This document shows positions 17,406-25,975 of a stretch of DNA of 64,000 nucleotides, piece by piece. The number at the start of each line of letters is the position of its first letter. The stretch's first letter is position 1. The notes under the pieces were generated by a model. The model was not told the DNA's origin and made no database searches. It saw only the letters and a list, made by a program, of their open reading frames with translations. The stretch spans positions 124,001 through 188,000 of the forward strand of contig NZ_CP014691.1 of assembly GCF_002005465.1 (NCBI RefSeq). The letters are read 5' to 3'. The position numbers and the translations under genes are program-made. The DNA comes from Neoasaia chiangmaiensis (GTDB lineage: Bacteria > Pseudomonadota > Alphaproteobacteria > Acetobacterales > Acetobacteraceae).

Positions 17406-17485
17406 GTGGACGATCTCTTCCAGGTGGCAAGCCTGGCCAATCACAAGGCCGGAATGGAAGGCGCCCCTTGCCAAAGGGAGGTCTC

Positions 17486-17507
17486 TTAGCTATATCCTTA
17501 GCTAAGG
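17486..17507 (+). promoter_or_regulatory. Palindromic operator candidate of the toxin-antitoxin operon
   Basis: CCTTAGCTAAGG at 17496-17507 is a perfect 12-base palindrome that also contains the start of the AAGGAGG ribosome-binding site. Five bases to the left lies a second copy of TTAGCTA (17486-17492). Such paired elements just before a Phd-type antitoxin gene usually bind the antitoxin-toxin complex. The assignment is positional. Confidence 0.55.
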
Positions 17508-17516
17508 AGGTGCCTC

Positions 17517-17750
17517 ATGGCCCAGTTTTCGGTTCACGATGCCAAAACCAACCTGTCTCGCCTGATTGCCGACGCGCTTGCGGGTGGCGATGTGGTGATC
17601 GCACGTGGTTCTGTACCAGTAGTGCGCCTTGTGCCGGTGGAGCCGCAGGGTCGTCGCGTGTTTGGGGCGCTCAAAGGCCAGATCACCCTGGATAAGACCT
17701 TCAATGAGGCGCTGCCCGACGATGAACTGGACGGGTGGAATCTCGCTTGA
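17517..17750 (+). CDS. Phd/YefM-type antitoxin
   Basis: A 77-residue antitoxin. The N-terminal DNA-binding fold has FSVHDAKTNLSRLIADA, the Phd/YefM signature. The C-terminal 30 residues, with acidic ALPDDELDGW, should wrap the toxin. It neutralises the VapC-type nuclease encoded next and represses the operon. A strong AAGGAGG sits seven bases before the ATG. The downstream toxin start overlaps the stop codon. Toxin-antitoxin pairs of this kind commonly stabilise genomic islands, which fits the position between tRNA fragments. Confidence 0.88.
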   Translation: MAQFSVHDAKTNLSRLIADALAGGDVVIARGSVPVVRLVPVEPQGRRVFGALKGQITLDKTFNEALPDDELDGWNLA

Positions 17751-18133
17751 GGCTATTGCTTGATACACATGCGTTGATCTGGTGGTTGGCGGGCGACGAG
17801 CATTTGAGCCGTCGCGCCCAAGAGGCCATAGCGGATGAGGTCAACGTCATAGCCGTGAGCGCGGCTTCGGCCATGGAGGTCGCAACCAAGTTCCGCATCG
17901 GTAAACTGCCGGGGGCGGCCCTGCTGGCACAGGATTTTGAGGCTATTGTTGCTGGGCAGGGATTCGTTGAGCTGCCAATCAGCGTTACTCATGCTCGCAT
18001 CGCGGGCGAGATGAACATTGCTCATAAGGACCCGTTTGATCGTTTCCTGATTGCCCAAGCGCAGGCCGAGGGTATGACGTTGATCTCCAACGAGGCCTTG
18101 TTTGACAACTTCGCCGTCAATCGTCTTTGGTGA
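17747..18133 (+). CDS. vapC: VapC-type PIN-domain toxin
   Basis: A 128-residue PIN-domain ribonuclease. The first acidic residue is in LLLDTHALIWWLAGD, the conserved Glu is near residue 41 (SAASAMEVATKFRIG), and the DPFDRFLIAQA motif near 97 carries further acidic ligands. It should cleave RNA (often tRNA) when the antitoxin is lost. I place the start at TTG 17747, because GGGTGGA lies seven bases upstream and the TTGA overlap couples it to the antitoxin. A GTG at 17735 would add four residues but has no good ribosome-binding site. Confidence 0.88.
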   Translation: MRLLLDTHALIWWLAGDEHLSRRAQEAIADEVNVIAVSAASAMEVATKFRIGKLPGAALLAQDFEAIVAGQGFVELPISVTHARIAGEMNIAHKDPFDRFLIAQAQAEGMTLISNEALFDNFAVNRLW

Positions 18134-18276
18134 TCGCCTAAAGCGGACGTACGAACGAGGGAATGGTGGATACGAACCGACCTGAACCGGTGGGATCAGT
18201 TCGCGACAAAGGTCATGGCTTTGAATGGGAGCTGCCCTACTCCTAGGAGATAGGAGGCGCTATGATTGGGGAAAGA

Positions 18277-20025
18277 TCAAGCGAGCGCAGAAAAAATCTT
18301 TTCAAAACAATTATCTAAACCCGCTTTATTCTCACCTTGCGATTGTCGCAACTTGAGAAGCAATCCTGCCCCCGCAACCACCGATTCCCACATTGATGTT
18401 TTCGCAATTCCTTTCAAGGGCTTGCCCGATTTCGTGTCCTTCTGGTTCACGAATCTCAGCAGCGTGCCGAGCTCGCCATAGAGTGTTGCGAAGATCTCGC
18501 CGCGCTTATCACCCGGCGACAGGACGATCTTCTCCACCAGTGTGCGAACAGCTTCGGACGCCTCGGCCCGGTCCTCCGGCTGGTTCAGACTCTCGGTCAG
18601 GCGCTCCACCTTCTTTTTGAAGACGGCCGATATGTTCGGGTGAATGTCCAGCGTATCCTCCAGCTCGGACGAGAGCAGGGCGTTCAGTTCGACCTTGCGA
18701 GCTTCGAGCGCGTCCATCTCGGCTTTCATGCTGGGATGAAACATGCCTTCCTTGATGGCCTCGACGATGCCCCGGATGCCCTTCTCGACCTTTGCCAGCT
18801 CGGCCTTGTAGCCGGCGCTGTTGGCGCGGCGCTCGTGGTTCAGGCGGTTGGTCTCTTCCGCATAGGCTTTCATGGCCGCAGCGGCGGCTTCGGGTGTCAT
18901 CAGCTTGTGTTTGAGGCCGACGAGTACGCGTTCTTCAAGATCGGGGCGCAGGATCGTCGCCTTGTTATGGCAGGAACGGTTCGCGATCCGGTTTGAGCAG
19001 GCATAGCGGTCCTTCTCGCGGAGCGAGTAGCTGCCGCCGCAGACGCCGCAGAAAATCATCCCCGAGAACAGGGATTTGGGGCGGCGCATGCCGTGCATCC
19101 GGTTTGTGGCCGAGGCTCTGACTGCCGAGATGACGTTGACATATTGAGCGGCGATCTTCGCCTGACGGTCGCTGACGGCCTGCCAGAGCGCATCATCGAC
19201 GATGCGTAGTTCCGGCACCTCGGTCGTGATCCAGGCGGATTCCGGGTTCAGCCGCGACACCCGCTTACCGGTTGAGGGATCCTTGATGTAGCGGAGCCGG
19301 TTCCAGACGAGGCAGCCGATATACAGTTCGTTGTTCACGATGCCCGTGCCGCGCTGGACGTGGCCCCGGATTGTGGTGTCGATCCATGGCTTGCCGTTCG
19401 GACCGGGGATGCCCTCGTCGTTGAGGGTGCGGGCGATCGCGCGCGGGCCGATGCCGGCTGCGAAATCTCGGAAGATGCGGCGCACCACATTGGCTTCTGC
19501 GAGATCGATCTCCCGGTCGCCGCGGATCGGATCGCCGCGCGCGTCCAGCTTCTTGATGACCTTGTAGCCGTAGCACAGGCCGCCACCAGACTTGCCGTCC
19601 TCGACCCGACCGCGCAGGCCGCGATGCGTTTTGGCGGCGAGGTCTTTGAGGAAAAGGGCGTTCATTGTGCCCTTGAGGCCAACATGCAGTTCGCTGATCT
19701 CGCCTTCGGCCAGGGTAACGATTTTGACCCCTGCAAACTTCAGATGTTTGAACAGGGTGGCGACATCGGCCTGATCGCGGCTGATGCGGTCCAGCGCTTC
19801 GGCCAGCACGACAGTGAATTCGCCACGCTGCGCGTCCTGCAAAAGGGTCTGGATGCCGGGACGCAGGATCATGCTGGATCCGGAGATGCCTGCGTCCTTG
19901 TAAGCGCTGGCGACCTTCCATTTCTCGCGTTTCGCGTGCTCGCGGCAGATGCGGAACTGGTCCTCGATCGAGGCCGCCCGCTGATTGTCGGAGGAATAGC
20001 GGGCATAGAGCGCGACACGCACCAT
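18277..20025 (-). CDS. Large serine recombinase ending in a tRNA-fMet fragment
   Basis: A 582-residue serine recombinase. The catalytic domain starts MVRVALYARYSSDNQ (nucleophile Ser near 11) and has ALDRISRDQADVA near 75. The Recombinase domain lies near 155-260, and a zinc ribbon (FCGVCGGSYSL, later CSNRIANRSC) near 325-350. Coiled-coil helices follow. The ATG at 20025 has GGAG nine bases upstream and is preferred to an upstream TTG. The last 35 residues (from VVAGAGLLLKL) are antisense translation of the tRNA-fMet 3' fragment at 18348-18381 and beyond, so the C-terminus was probably re-made by integration. It is not closely related to the other recombinase here. Confidence 0.88.
   Translation of the reverse strand: MVRVALYARYSSDNQRAASIEDQFRICREHAKREKWKVASAYKDAGISGSSMILRPGIQTLLQDAQRGEFTVVLAEALDRISRDQADVATLFKHLKFAGVKIVTLAEGEISELHVGLKGTMNALFLKDLAAKTHRGLRGRVEDGKSGGGLCYGYKVIKKLDARGDPIRGDREIDLAEANVVRRIFRDFAAGIGPRAIARTLNDEGIPGPNGKPWIDTTIRGHVQRGTGIVNNELYIGCLVWNRLRYIKDPSTGKRVSRLNPESAWITTEVPELRIVDDALWQAVSDRQAKIAAQYVNVISAVRASATNRMHGMRRPKSLFSGMIFCGVCGGSYSLREKDRYACSNRIANRSCHNKATILRPDLEERVLVGLKHKLMTPEAAAAAMKAYAEETNRLNHERRANSAGYKAELAKVEKGIRGIVEAIKEGMFHPSMKAEMDALEARKVELNALLSSELEDTLDIHPNISAVFKKKVERLTESLNQPEDRAEASEAVRTLVEKIVLSPGDKRGEIFATLYGELGTLLRFVNQKDTKSGKPLKGIAKTSMWESVVAGAGLLLKLRQSQGENKAGLDNCFEKIFSALA
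18348..18381 (+). repeat. tRNA-fMet 3'-end fragment, candidate attachment site (right)
   Basis: Bases 18362-18380 read AATCCTGCCCCCGCAACCA, identical to the last 19 bases of typical alphaproteobacterial tRNA-fMet as I know it. No tRNA body precedes it. It lies inside the 3' end of the recombinase gene on the other strand. It pairs with the copy at 12749-12782 and suggests that the 5.6 kb between them entered as a unit, or that two elements stacked at one tRNA site. Confidence 0.72.
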
Positions 20026-20229
20026 GGCAGGACTCCGGGCATCATCTTCCAAAAAGAGAGGGTATCAGAGCTTACCTTGTTTCCATCCGTCGGGTGGTAG
20101 TCAATTCATTGGCGTCGCCATCACGTTTTTCGGGTAGGCCCTGCTGGATGGCGGGTGCGGCGTCGGCGGTGCTTCTGACGCTCATACCCTGCAGCCCCGC
20201 CGCCATAGAACGTCGCCCGGTCATAGTGA

Positions 20230-20446
20230 TTGAGGGGAGCACCGAGACGAAGCCGCTCCGGCAGGTCCGGATTATCACGCCGCCCATTCTGTATTGCCGG
20301 ACCGCTTCGCGGACGCCAGGCCGGGCGCATTGCCCGACGAGGGGATGCGGTGGTGGACGGCTTTCGGAGACCAGACGCTCGACGACCTTGTCAGGACGGC
20401 GCTGGCCGACGCACCGACCATCGCCCAGGCCAATCCGCGCCCGAGA
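20230..20446 (+). pseudogene. N-terminal fragment of a NodT-type outer-membrane factor
   Basis: A frame from about 20252 reads AGPDYHAAHSVLP and then MRWWTAFGDQTLDDLVRTAL and ADAPTIAQA. This is the conserved N-terminus of NodT/OprM-type efflux lipoproteins (GPDY box, WW..FGD.TLD.L block). The homology stops at about 20446, where transposase sequence begins. Upstream of 20252 the lipoprotein signal is not in a clean frame. It is a different gene from the intact factor at 8383, and it was probably cut by the IS3 element. Confidence 0.65.
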
Positions 20447-20449
20447 CCT

Positions 20450-21125
20450 GCCAGTAGAGATCACGCACCAGCGTGTGGAGCAGTTCGGTCAACGCGATAT
20501 GGGGATTGCCGGCAACCCGAAGCGGATCTATCGTCTTTACAAGGGAATGGGCATGCAGTTGCGCAACAAGGTGCCCAGACGGCGGGTCAAGGCGAAGGTG
20601 CGTGAGGACCGCCGCCTGGCAACCCATAACAACGATACCTGGGCGATGGATTTCGTGCACGACCAGCTGGCGACGGGCCGCAAGATCAGGATCCTGACGG
20701 TGATCGACACCTTTTCCCGCTTGTCACCGGCCACGGATCCGCGGTTCAGTTATCGTGGCGAGGATGTCGTCCAGACCCTGGAGCGGATATGCGGGCAGAT
20801 GGGCTATCCCAGAAGCATCCGGGTCGACCAGGGCACGGAGTTCGTCAGCCGTGATCTGGATCTCTGGGCGTATCAGAAAGGCGTGGTGCTCGACTTCTCC
20901 CGCCCTGGCAAGCCGACGGACAACAGCTTCATTGAGTCGTTCAACGGGAAATTCCGGACGGAGTGCTTGAACACGCACTGGTTCATGAGCCTTGACGACG
21001 CCCGCACGAAAATGGAGGCTTGGCGTCAGGACTACAATGAGGTCCGCCCGCACAGTGCTATTGGCAACAAACCGCCGATATCGCTACTGAACAGCTCTCC
21101 GGCACGCATGCCGGTCGAGCCTTAA
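20450..21125 (+). pseudogene. IS3-family transposase (OrfB), 5'-truncated
   Basis: About 220 residues of the C-terminal half of an IS3-family transposase, with the rve-type DDE integrase core. NPKRIYRLYKGMGMQLRNK leads in, then WAMDFVHDQL (first Asp), RVDQGTEFVS (second Asp), and NSFIESFNGKFRTECLN (Glu). The frame is intact to its natural end but the N-terminal OrfA and the start of OrfB are missing, so the element cannot move by itself. It is fused in frame to unrelated upstream codons, so the long ORF that spans it is not a real protein. Confidence 0.8.
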
Positions 21126-21206
21126 CCCCGGGAAACTCCAGCTCCCGGTGGCCTAAAATCGGAGAGCACTTCAAGGCGGCGCAGACCCTAACTTAAATCT
21201 GAGGGC

Positions 21207-21772
21207 ATGTTCGGGGCAAGGTCAACTATCGCCGTCAGAGGCGCAGACCCGGGATTGGGCATGGTCTTTCTCGATGGCACAACGATCTGTGCCCATCACA
21301 AGGTGGCTGGAGCGGCCAAAAAGGGGGATATCATGAACACCGCAGAAATCGTGAGGCGATGGTCGCTCGCGTGGAGGCTTTGGCACCAAGGTCTGCGTAG
21401 CTGCAGATGGACATGGCAGGGCACTGTCCTTCACGCTGTCGCCCGGTCAGGCCCATGAACTGCTATCCGCTTACTCCCCGCTCGACGATCTGCCGCACCC
21501 ACCGACCTATTGTCGTCTGTGATCGCGGATATGCCTCGCACAAATTCCGTGAAGATCTCTGGAACCGGGGATCTTGCCCTGTCATGCCGCCAAGGAAGAA
21601 TGATCCAGAAGTCGCCTGTTTAAATTGGGCTTACAGACACCGGCATCTGGTCGAAAACCTGTGGGCAAGGCTCAAGGAATGAGGGGCTGTCGCGACTCGA
21701 TATGAGAAAACCGCCGCTTCCTTTCTCTCCGTCATCCTCATCGCTGCTAAAGCAGACTATATCAAGGCCTAA
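21207..21772 (+). pseudogene. IS5-family transposase remnant with frameshifts
   Basis: Pieces of an IS5-family (IS427/IS1031-like) transposase in changing frames: MVFLDGTTICAHHKVAGAAK (first Asp of the DDE set), then in another frame CVAADGHG and LSPGQAHELL, then VVCDRGYASHKFRE (second Asp), and YRHRHLVENLWARLKE (the Glu region). A stop codon follows where relatives continue, and the terminal TRYEKTA..FLSVILIAA is out of frame. At least two frameshifts make it inactive. It lies directly left of the polysaccharide locus. Confidence 0.78.
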
Positions 21773-21813
21773 CAAGCCCTAACAGGCCGCAAATCCAAAC
21801 AGATTGTTGCGGC

Positions 21814-22941
21814 TCATCGGATGTACTTTTGAAGTGTTCGGCCGAGCCTGTTGGCTGGCATTTCAATGAAATGGAAGCAAAAATATGCCGATATGAACGA
21901 GATCATCAGGACAGGAATCAGCATGACTGACATCTGTACAGGTGGCGGTTCTGAAAGCAGGAGAGGGGCTATCAGACGTGCAACAACGACAATAACCAGA
22001 AAGTGGAAAAGATATACTCCAAACGATATATCACCAATCTGAGACAGCCAACGGTGTGACAAAATTTTGGACATATGATTTCTCGTTGCCAGGCCGTAAA
22101 TGATAACCGCAGAAAAAAAGGCTTCAATCAGACTGCATAACGGGTCGTGGAATGGAGTCTCCCCTTGGTGGGTTAGTAGATTCAGTGTTCCTCGAACGCC
22201 AAGAAGGCCAACCACAGCAAGATAGAAGAATACATCAGGATAGCTTTCTTTATGCGATTCCAGAACTCTAAATGTTAGAATTCCAACAATAAAGTCTACA
22301 GCATAAAAAATCGGCAGAGTCTTGCCACTTCCGCCAGCCATAAAGAAGGACAGCCCTATGAAGGTAACAGTAGTAAATATAGCTCTCCACACGCGCCCAG
22401 TGCAAGCCTTGATGAAAAAAGGAAATACAAGCGCGACGAGAATTTCACAGGCAATCGTCCAGTTCTGAGGGACGAGAGCACTGTTTAGTCCAATAAAGCA
22501 TTTAATTATAGTAAAGCCGGGTAAAGGCATATCGTGAGGTAACAATCCCTGAAACCAGGCATTAACGAACGGAACGTTCCTTTCCGAGAAATTCGACTTT
22601 ACGTAAAGCAGGGAAAGGGCAGTCACAACCATCAAAAGAGGCAGTATTCGGAATATGCGGCGTGTATAGAAACCCGCAATCTCTCTCATTCCGAGAGGTC
22701 TGCTGAAAAAAGATGGTGACAGAACGAAACCGCTCAGAACAAAAAACACAACGACTGCAGCATGGGAGTTGAGGAGAACATCCTCAAGTGCAAGCCAGAA
22801 AGAGTTGCTCACAGGGAAGCAAAGAACATAGTGCCGCAGTAATACGACCAGGGACGCAATCCCCCGCAGTGACTGGAGGGACGGAATGTGATTATCAAAA
22901 GATTTCGTCACTCTGAATGATCTGCCAATCGTATGAGACAC
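21814..22941 (-). CDS. Acyltransferase family 3 membrane protein
   Basis: A 375-residue integral membrane O-acyltransferase (OafA/ExoZ type), which would transfer acetyl or another acyl group to the exopolysaccharide. The N-terminal SLQSLRGIASLVVLLRHY has the Arg-His signature of the family, VVVFFVLSGFVLSPSFF follows near 75-90, and about ten hydrophobic helices run to the end. The start is GTG 22941 with AGGAAAG nine bases ahead; the long upstream extension of the frame is antisense to another gene. It is the outermost member of the polysaccharide locus on the left and is separated from the next gene by a terminator, so it has its own promoter. Confidence 0.82.
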   Translation of the reverse strand: MSHTIGRSFRVTKSFDNHIPSLQSLRGIASLVVLLRHYVLCFPVSNSFWLALEDVLLNSHAAVVVFFVLSGFVLSPSFFSRPLGMREIAGFYTRRIFRILPLLMVVTALSLLYVKSNFSERNVPFVNAWFQGLLPHDMPLPGFTIIKCFIGLNSALVPQNWTIACEILVALVFPFFIKACTGRVWRAIFTTVTFIGLSFFMAGGSGKTLPIFYAVDFIVGILTFRVLESHKESYPDVFFYLAVVGLLGVRGTLNLLTHQGETPFHDPLCSLIEAFFSAVIIYGLATRNHMSKILSHRWLSQIGDISFGVYLFHFLVIVVVARLIAPLLLSEPPPVQMSVMLIPVLMISFISAYFCFHFIEMPANRLGRTLQKYIR

Positions 22942-22991
22942 CGTTGCTTCTTTCCTAGGCAAACCGTAGTTCACTATAAAACAGCTGGAAT

Positions 22992-23025
22992 AAAAAAAGG
23001 AAGTACCCGAATACGGGTGCTTCCT
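22992..23025 (-). terminator. Intrinsic terminator
   Basis: A 12-base stem (AGGAAGTACCCG with CGGGTGCTTCCT, one G-T pair) and a four-base loop, followed on the minus strand by seven T residues. It ends transcription of the Gly/Ser-rich protein gene before the acyltransferase gene. Confidence 0.85.
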
Positions 23026-23059
23026 TTCCTGTCCAGAAATGCTCTGGGTAATGAAACGA

Positions 23060-24346
23060 TCAGCAACCCCAGTGCGATGTGTTGTGATAGACGGGAGGCT
23101 GCGAGTGAGAGGTGGACGGCGTGGTCGACGAGAAGCAGTCATGTGAACCAGCGTGGCTCGACACCGTAGAAGAACCCCATGCGCTGCCCGACTTTCCGAA
23201 GCTGCTGCTGCCACCAAACCAGCTGCTGCTACTGCCGCCACCGCAGTTGCTCGGTTGCCATCCATTACAGGACGAGAAAGCGCCGTTCATTGCAGAAATG
23301 ATCTTCTGAATGGAGGAGGCGAGATCGCTTCCGCCGCAGCCGCCGAAACCCCAGCCCCAGTTTCCGCTCTGGCCACCGCAGGCAGTGCCGCCACCATGGT
23401 TATTGTGCGTCGAGCTTCCGTCGTGAGCATTCCAGCCGGAATGTCCGCCCCGGCCTGAATGTCCGTTATGGTCCCAGTGGCCACAATGATTATCAGAGTT
23501 GCCTTTGTTGGCCGAGGCATCAGAGATCAGATAGTTTCCACTCTTGTCCTGCGTGATCTGAAGTGTGCCGGGGGTGTAACCTGAAGCCATCGATACATTG
23601 CTCAAGGTCAGCGTATGGTTGTCGCTTTCCTGAACGACGAGGCTATAGCTGTTGTCGGAGTTCTTGACGTAGGAAGCCGAAAGCGGCGTTTCACCTGTAT
23701 TGGCGGTAATACCAAATTCCGTCTTGCCTGAGACGTTGCTGAAGCTGGTGTCAACGGTTGTGTCCTGACCGTTGAGGAAGAACTGCTCGCTCGACTTGGC
23801 GTCGAAGGAGACAGAAACGCCTGTCGCTAGGAACCCCGTGTAGACGGAACTGTCACCGGTCAGGGTAATATGCATCGAATTGGCGATGTTGACGCCGTCC
23901 GTCTGGCTGCCGAATGTCGAATTGACAAGGTTTAGCGTACCGTTACCGTTCAGTCGCTCGCCATCGCCCATAAAAACGTTGCTGCGGTTGTTCTCAATGG
24001 TCAGAGTGCCGTTCATGACGTTGATATCGCCAAGCTGAACAGCCGAATCCGTATTGACTACAATCGATCCGTGCTGCGACACCTGAAAAGAACTCGTCGA
24101 GAAAACAGGCGAGCTTTCGCTGGATTTGCAAGACGACGCCGTGATGTCGAGTGTGCCGTAATCACCGATCGTCAGGCTGGGAACCGCCGTCGAACTTGCC
24201 GTCCCGACCACAGCTTCAGCCGTGGCGGTTGAGCTCGTTCCGGTAATATCGACATCATGATAGGTCGTCGGAGAAGCGCCGGTGGACCAGTTCTTGACAT
24301 TATAGAAATTGCCGTTTGAGCCGCCAGTCCAGTAAGTAGAAGCCAT
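23060..24346 (-). CDS. Beta-structured protein with Gly/Ser/His/Cys-rich tail
   Basis: A 428-residue protein of unknown function. It begins MASTYWTGGSNGNFYNVKNW, like the WTGG..G.W...NW start of repeat-rich secreted adhesins of acetic acid bacteria. Residues 30-270 are Thr/Ser/Asn-rich beta strands of the autotransporter-passenger kind. From about 285 the composition changes to Gly, Ser, His, Trp and Asn with scattered Cys (HCGHWDHNGHSGRGG, GGCGG, SNCGGGSSSSWFGG), ending in HWGC. There is no classical signal peptide, so any export would be by type I or another route. A strong terminator follows. A surface or matrix protein is plausible; metal binding by the His/Cys tail is a guess. Confidence 0.7.
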   Translation of the reverse strand: MASTYWTGGSNGNFYNVKNWSTGASPTTYHDVDITGTSSTATAEAVVGTASSTAVPSLTIGDYGTLDITASSCKSSESSPVFSTSSFQVSQHGSIVVNTDSAVQLGDINVMNGTLTIENNRSNVFMGDGERLNGNGTLNLVNSTFGSQTDGVNIANSMHITLTGDSSVYTGFLATGVSVSFDAKSSEQFFLNGQDTTVDTSFSNVSGKTEFGITANTGETPLSASYVKNSDNSYSLVVQESDNHTLTLSNVSMASGYTPGTLQITQDKSGNYLISDASANKGNSDNHCGHWDHNGHSGRGGHSGWNAHDGSSTHNNHGGGTACGGQSGNWGWGFGGCGGSDLASSIQKIISAMNGAFSSCNGWQPSNCGGGSSSSWFGGSSSFGKSGSAWGSSTVSSHAGSHDCFSSTTPSTSHSQPPVYHNTSHWGC

Positions 24347-24862
24347 TAAACAAGTATCCTATATTCCAGGGGAGCCCGGATATTTTTTGTTCAAAACCCG
24401 AGTGCAAGCATTATTCAAATCGAGCACTCTCATCCGGGGTCAACGCTGGATTAATTTGCATATCTTGAAAATATTTTCCCATTAATAAGACGTTAAACCG
24501 CTTTTTTTATAAATGACGAATGGCCGAAAACTTCCGGAAATCTCGAGTATCGCCCCGGTTCTTTCTGATTTCCGGATGCATGCCGGAGGTCTGTTTCCAT
24601 GGGCCCTAGGAAAGATCGGCTTTTTCGATCACAATTCATCCAGTCTGAAGAATTGCACAGACGGGCGAATGGCGATTATGACAGCCACAACATATTGGAA
24701 AGACAGGAGCGGGGCGATCAGGGTGTCCGAGTTCTGACGTTCTCCTGTCCCAAGACAGTCGGATCATTGATCAGGCATAGCCTCTGGAGAGCTATAAGCT
24801 GCGTAGACCAATCTGGCTGATTTCTCTACGTTCCCGCAAAACAGTATCACAGTGAGACCCCA
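24347..24862. other. Intergenic stretch between divergent polysaccharide-locus genes
   Basis: About 515 AT-rich bases between the leftward beta-structured protein gene and the rightward WbsX-like gene. It should contain both promoters. Short ORFs are present but none looks like a protein of a known family. Confidence 0.35.
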
Positions 24863-25966
24863 GTGAGCGTCGAAGTAAGAAACATTGCATTTTATTTGCC
24901 GCAATTTCATCGTATCCCCGAAAACGACAATTGGTGGGGTGAGGGCTTCACGGAGTGGACTAACGTCCGCAAGGCGAAGCCGCTCTTTAAGGGGCATGTT
25001 CAGCCGATCGTCCCAGAAGAGCTGGGATATTACGACCTGCTAGACGAACGGGTCTACGCCGCGCAGGCAAGGATGGCGCAGAATCATGGAATTGAGGGAT
25101 TTTGCTACTGGCATTACTGGTTTGGAAACGGAAAGCGCATCCTCGAGAAACCCTTTAACAAGGTTCTGGAGACGGGGAAGCCTGATTTTCCTTTCTGCCT
25201 GTGCTGGGCCAACCAGTCCTGGACGGGTGTATGGCATGGGGCTCCGGGCCGGGTACTCATGGAACAGACCTATAATGGTAGTGAGGATATGCGAGCTCAT
25301 TTTGCATTTCTCGCGGAGGCCTTCGGTGATCCTCGCTACATAACCTTCAACGGGCGGCCTGTCTTTCCGATCTATGGCGTTCGCGATCTTCCTGACCCAC
25401 CGGCTTACATCATGGCGCTGCGAAATCTGGCTGTTGAACACGGATTTCCGGGTCTGCATGTCATCGGGATGGCCAATAGAGATACTGACAAACTTCTGAC
25501 CTATTGCGATCAGGTGATGCCTTTTGGGCCCGGAGATTATTTGGAGTCCCGGCCATTAGGGTTGGTAAGGCGCGTCTTGCGTCGTCTTGCCTGCACACCG
25601 CAGGCAGACTGGTTGCCTGATTTCTTGCGAAAAGCAATGAATGCTCCAATTCATTATCCATTTCGGGATGTGGTCGATCAGGCGTTCAAAGACCTTCCTG
25701 CCTCTCCGGATTACATTCCCTGCATCACGACTGGCTGGGACAATACCCCACGTTCGAAACGTAGAGGGGTTGTCTTCGAAGGATACTCTCCTGAATTGCT
25801 AGGCGAATATGTGCGCAAGGCATTACTGCGAAACAGGCGGGGCGGCGGTGATAATTTCATTTTCTTCAAAGCGTGGAATGAATGGGCGGAAGGCAATATT
25901 CTGGAACCCGACACGCGTTTTGGGTTGAAACCGCTTGAAGCCGTTGCAGCCGCGCTGAAGGACTGA
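24863..25966 (+). CDS. WbsX-like / GH99-like protein of the polysaccharide locus
   Basis: A 367-residue soluble protein of the WbsX family (GH99-like TIM barrel). FYLPQFHRIPENDNWWGEGFTEW near the N-terminus, HGIEGFCYWHYWFGNGK near 75 and FPFCLCWANQSWTG near 110 are hallmarks, and KAWNEWAEGNILEPD near 335 carries acidic residues of the active-site kind. Such genes lie in O-antigen and exopolysaccharide loci and may trim or transfer sugars; the reaction is not established. Translation starts at GTG 24863. It is nine bases upstream of the flippase gene and is probably co-transcribed with it. Confidence 0.85.
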   Translation: MSVEVRNIAFYLPQFHRIPENDNWWGEGFTEWTNVRKAKPLFKGHVQPIVPEELGYYDLLDERVYAAQARMAQNHGIEGFCYWHYWFGNGKRILEKPFNKVLETGKPDFPFCLCWANQSWTGVWHGAPGRVLMEQTYNGSEDMRAHFAFLAEAFGDPRYITFNGRPVFPIYGVRDLPDPPAYIMALRNLAVEHGFPGLHVIGMANRDTDKLLTYCDQVMPFGPGDYLESRPLGLVRRVLRRLACTPQADWLPDFLRKAMNAPIHYPFRDVVDQAFKDLPASPDYIPCITTGWDNTPRSKRRGVVFEGYSPELLGEYVRKALLRNRRGGGDNFIFFKAWNEWAEGNILEPDTRFGLKPLEAVAAALKD

Positions 25967-25975
25967 TCTGGACTC

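Noticed and set aside
24660-24740. Short frame beginning MTATTYWKDRSG that faintly resembles the start of the protein at 24346
   Set aside because: Only about ten residues agree loosely and the frame ends after 19 codons. Not enough to call a paralogue remnant.
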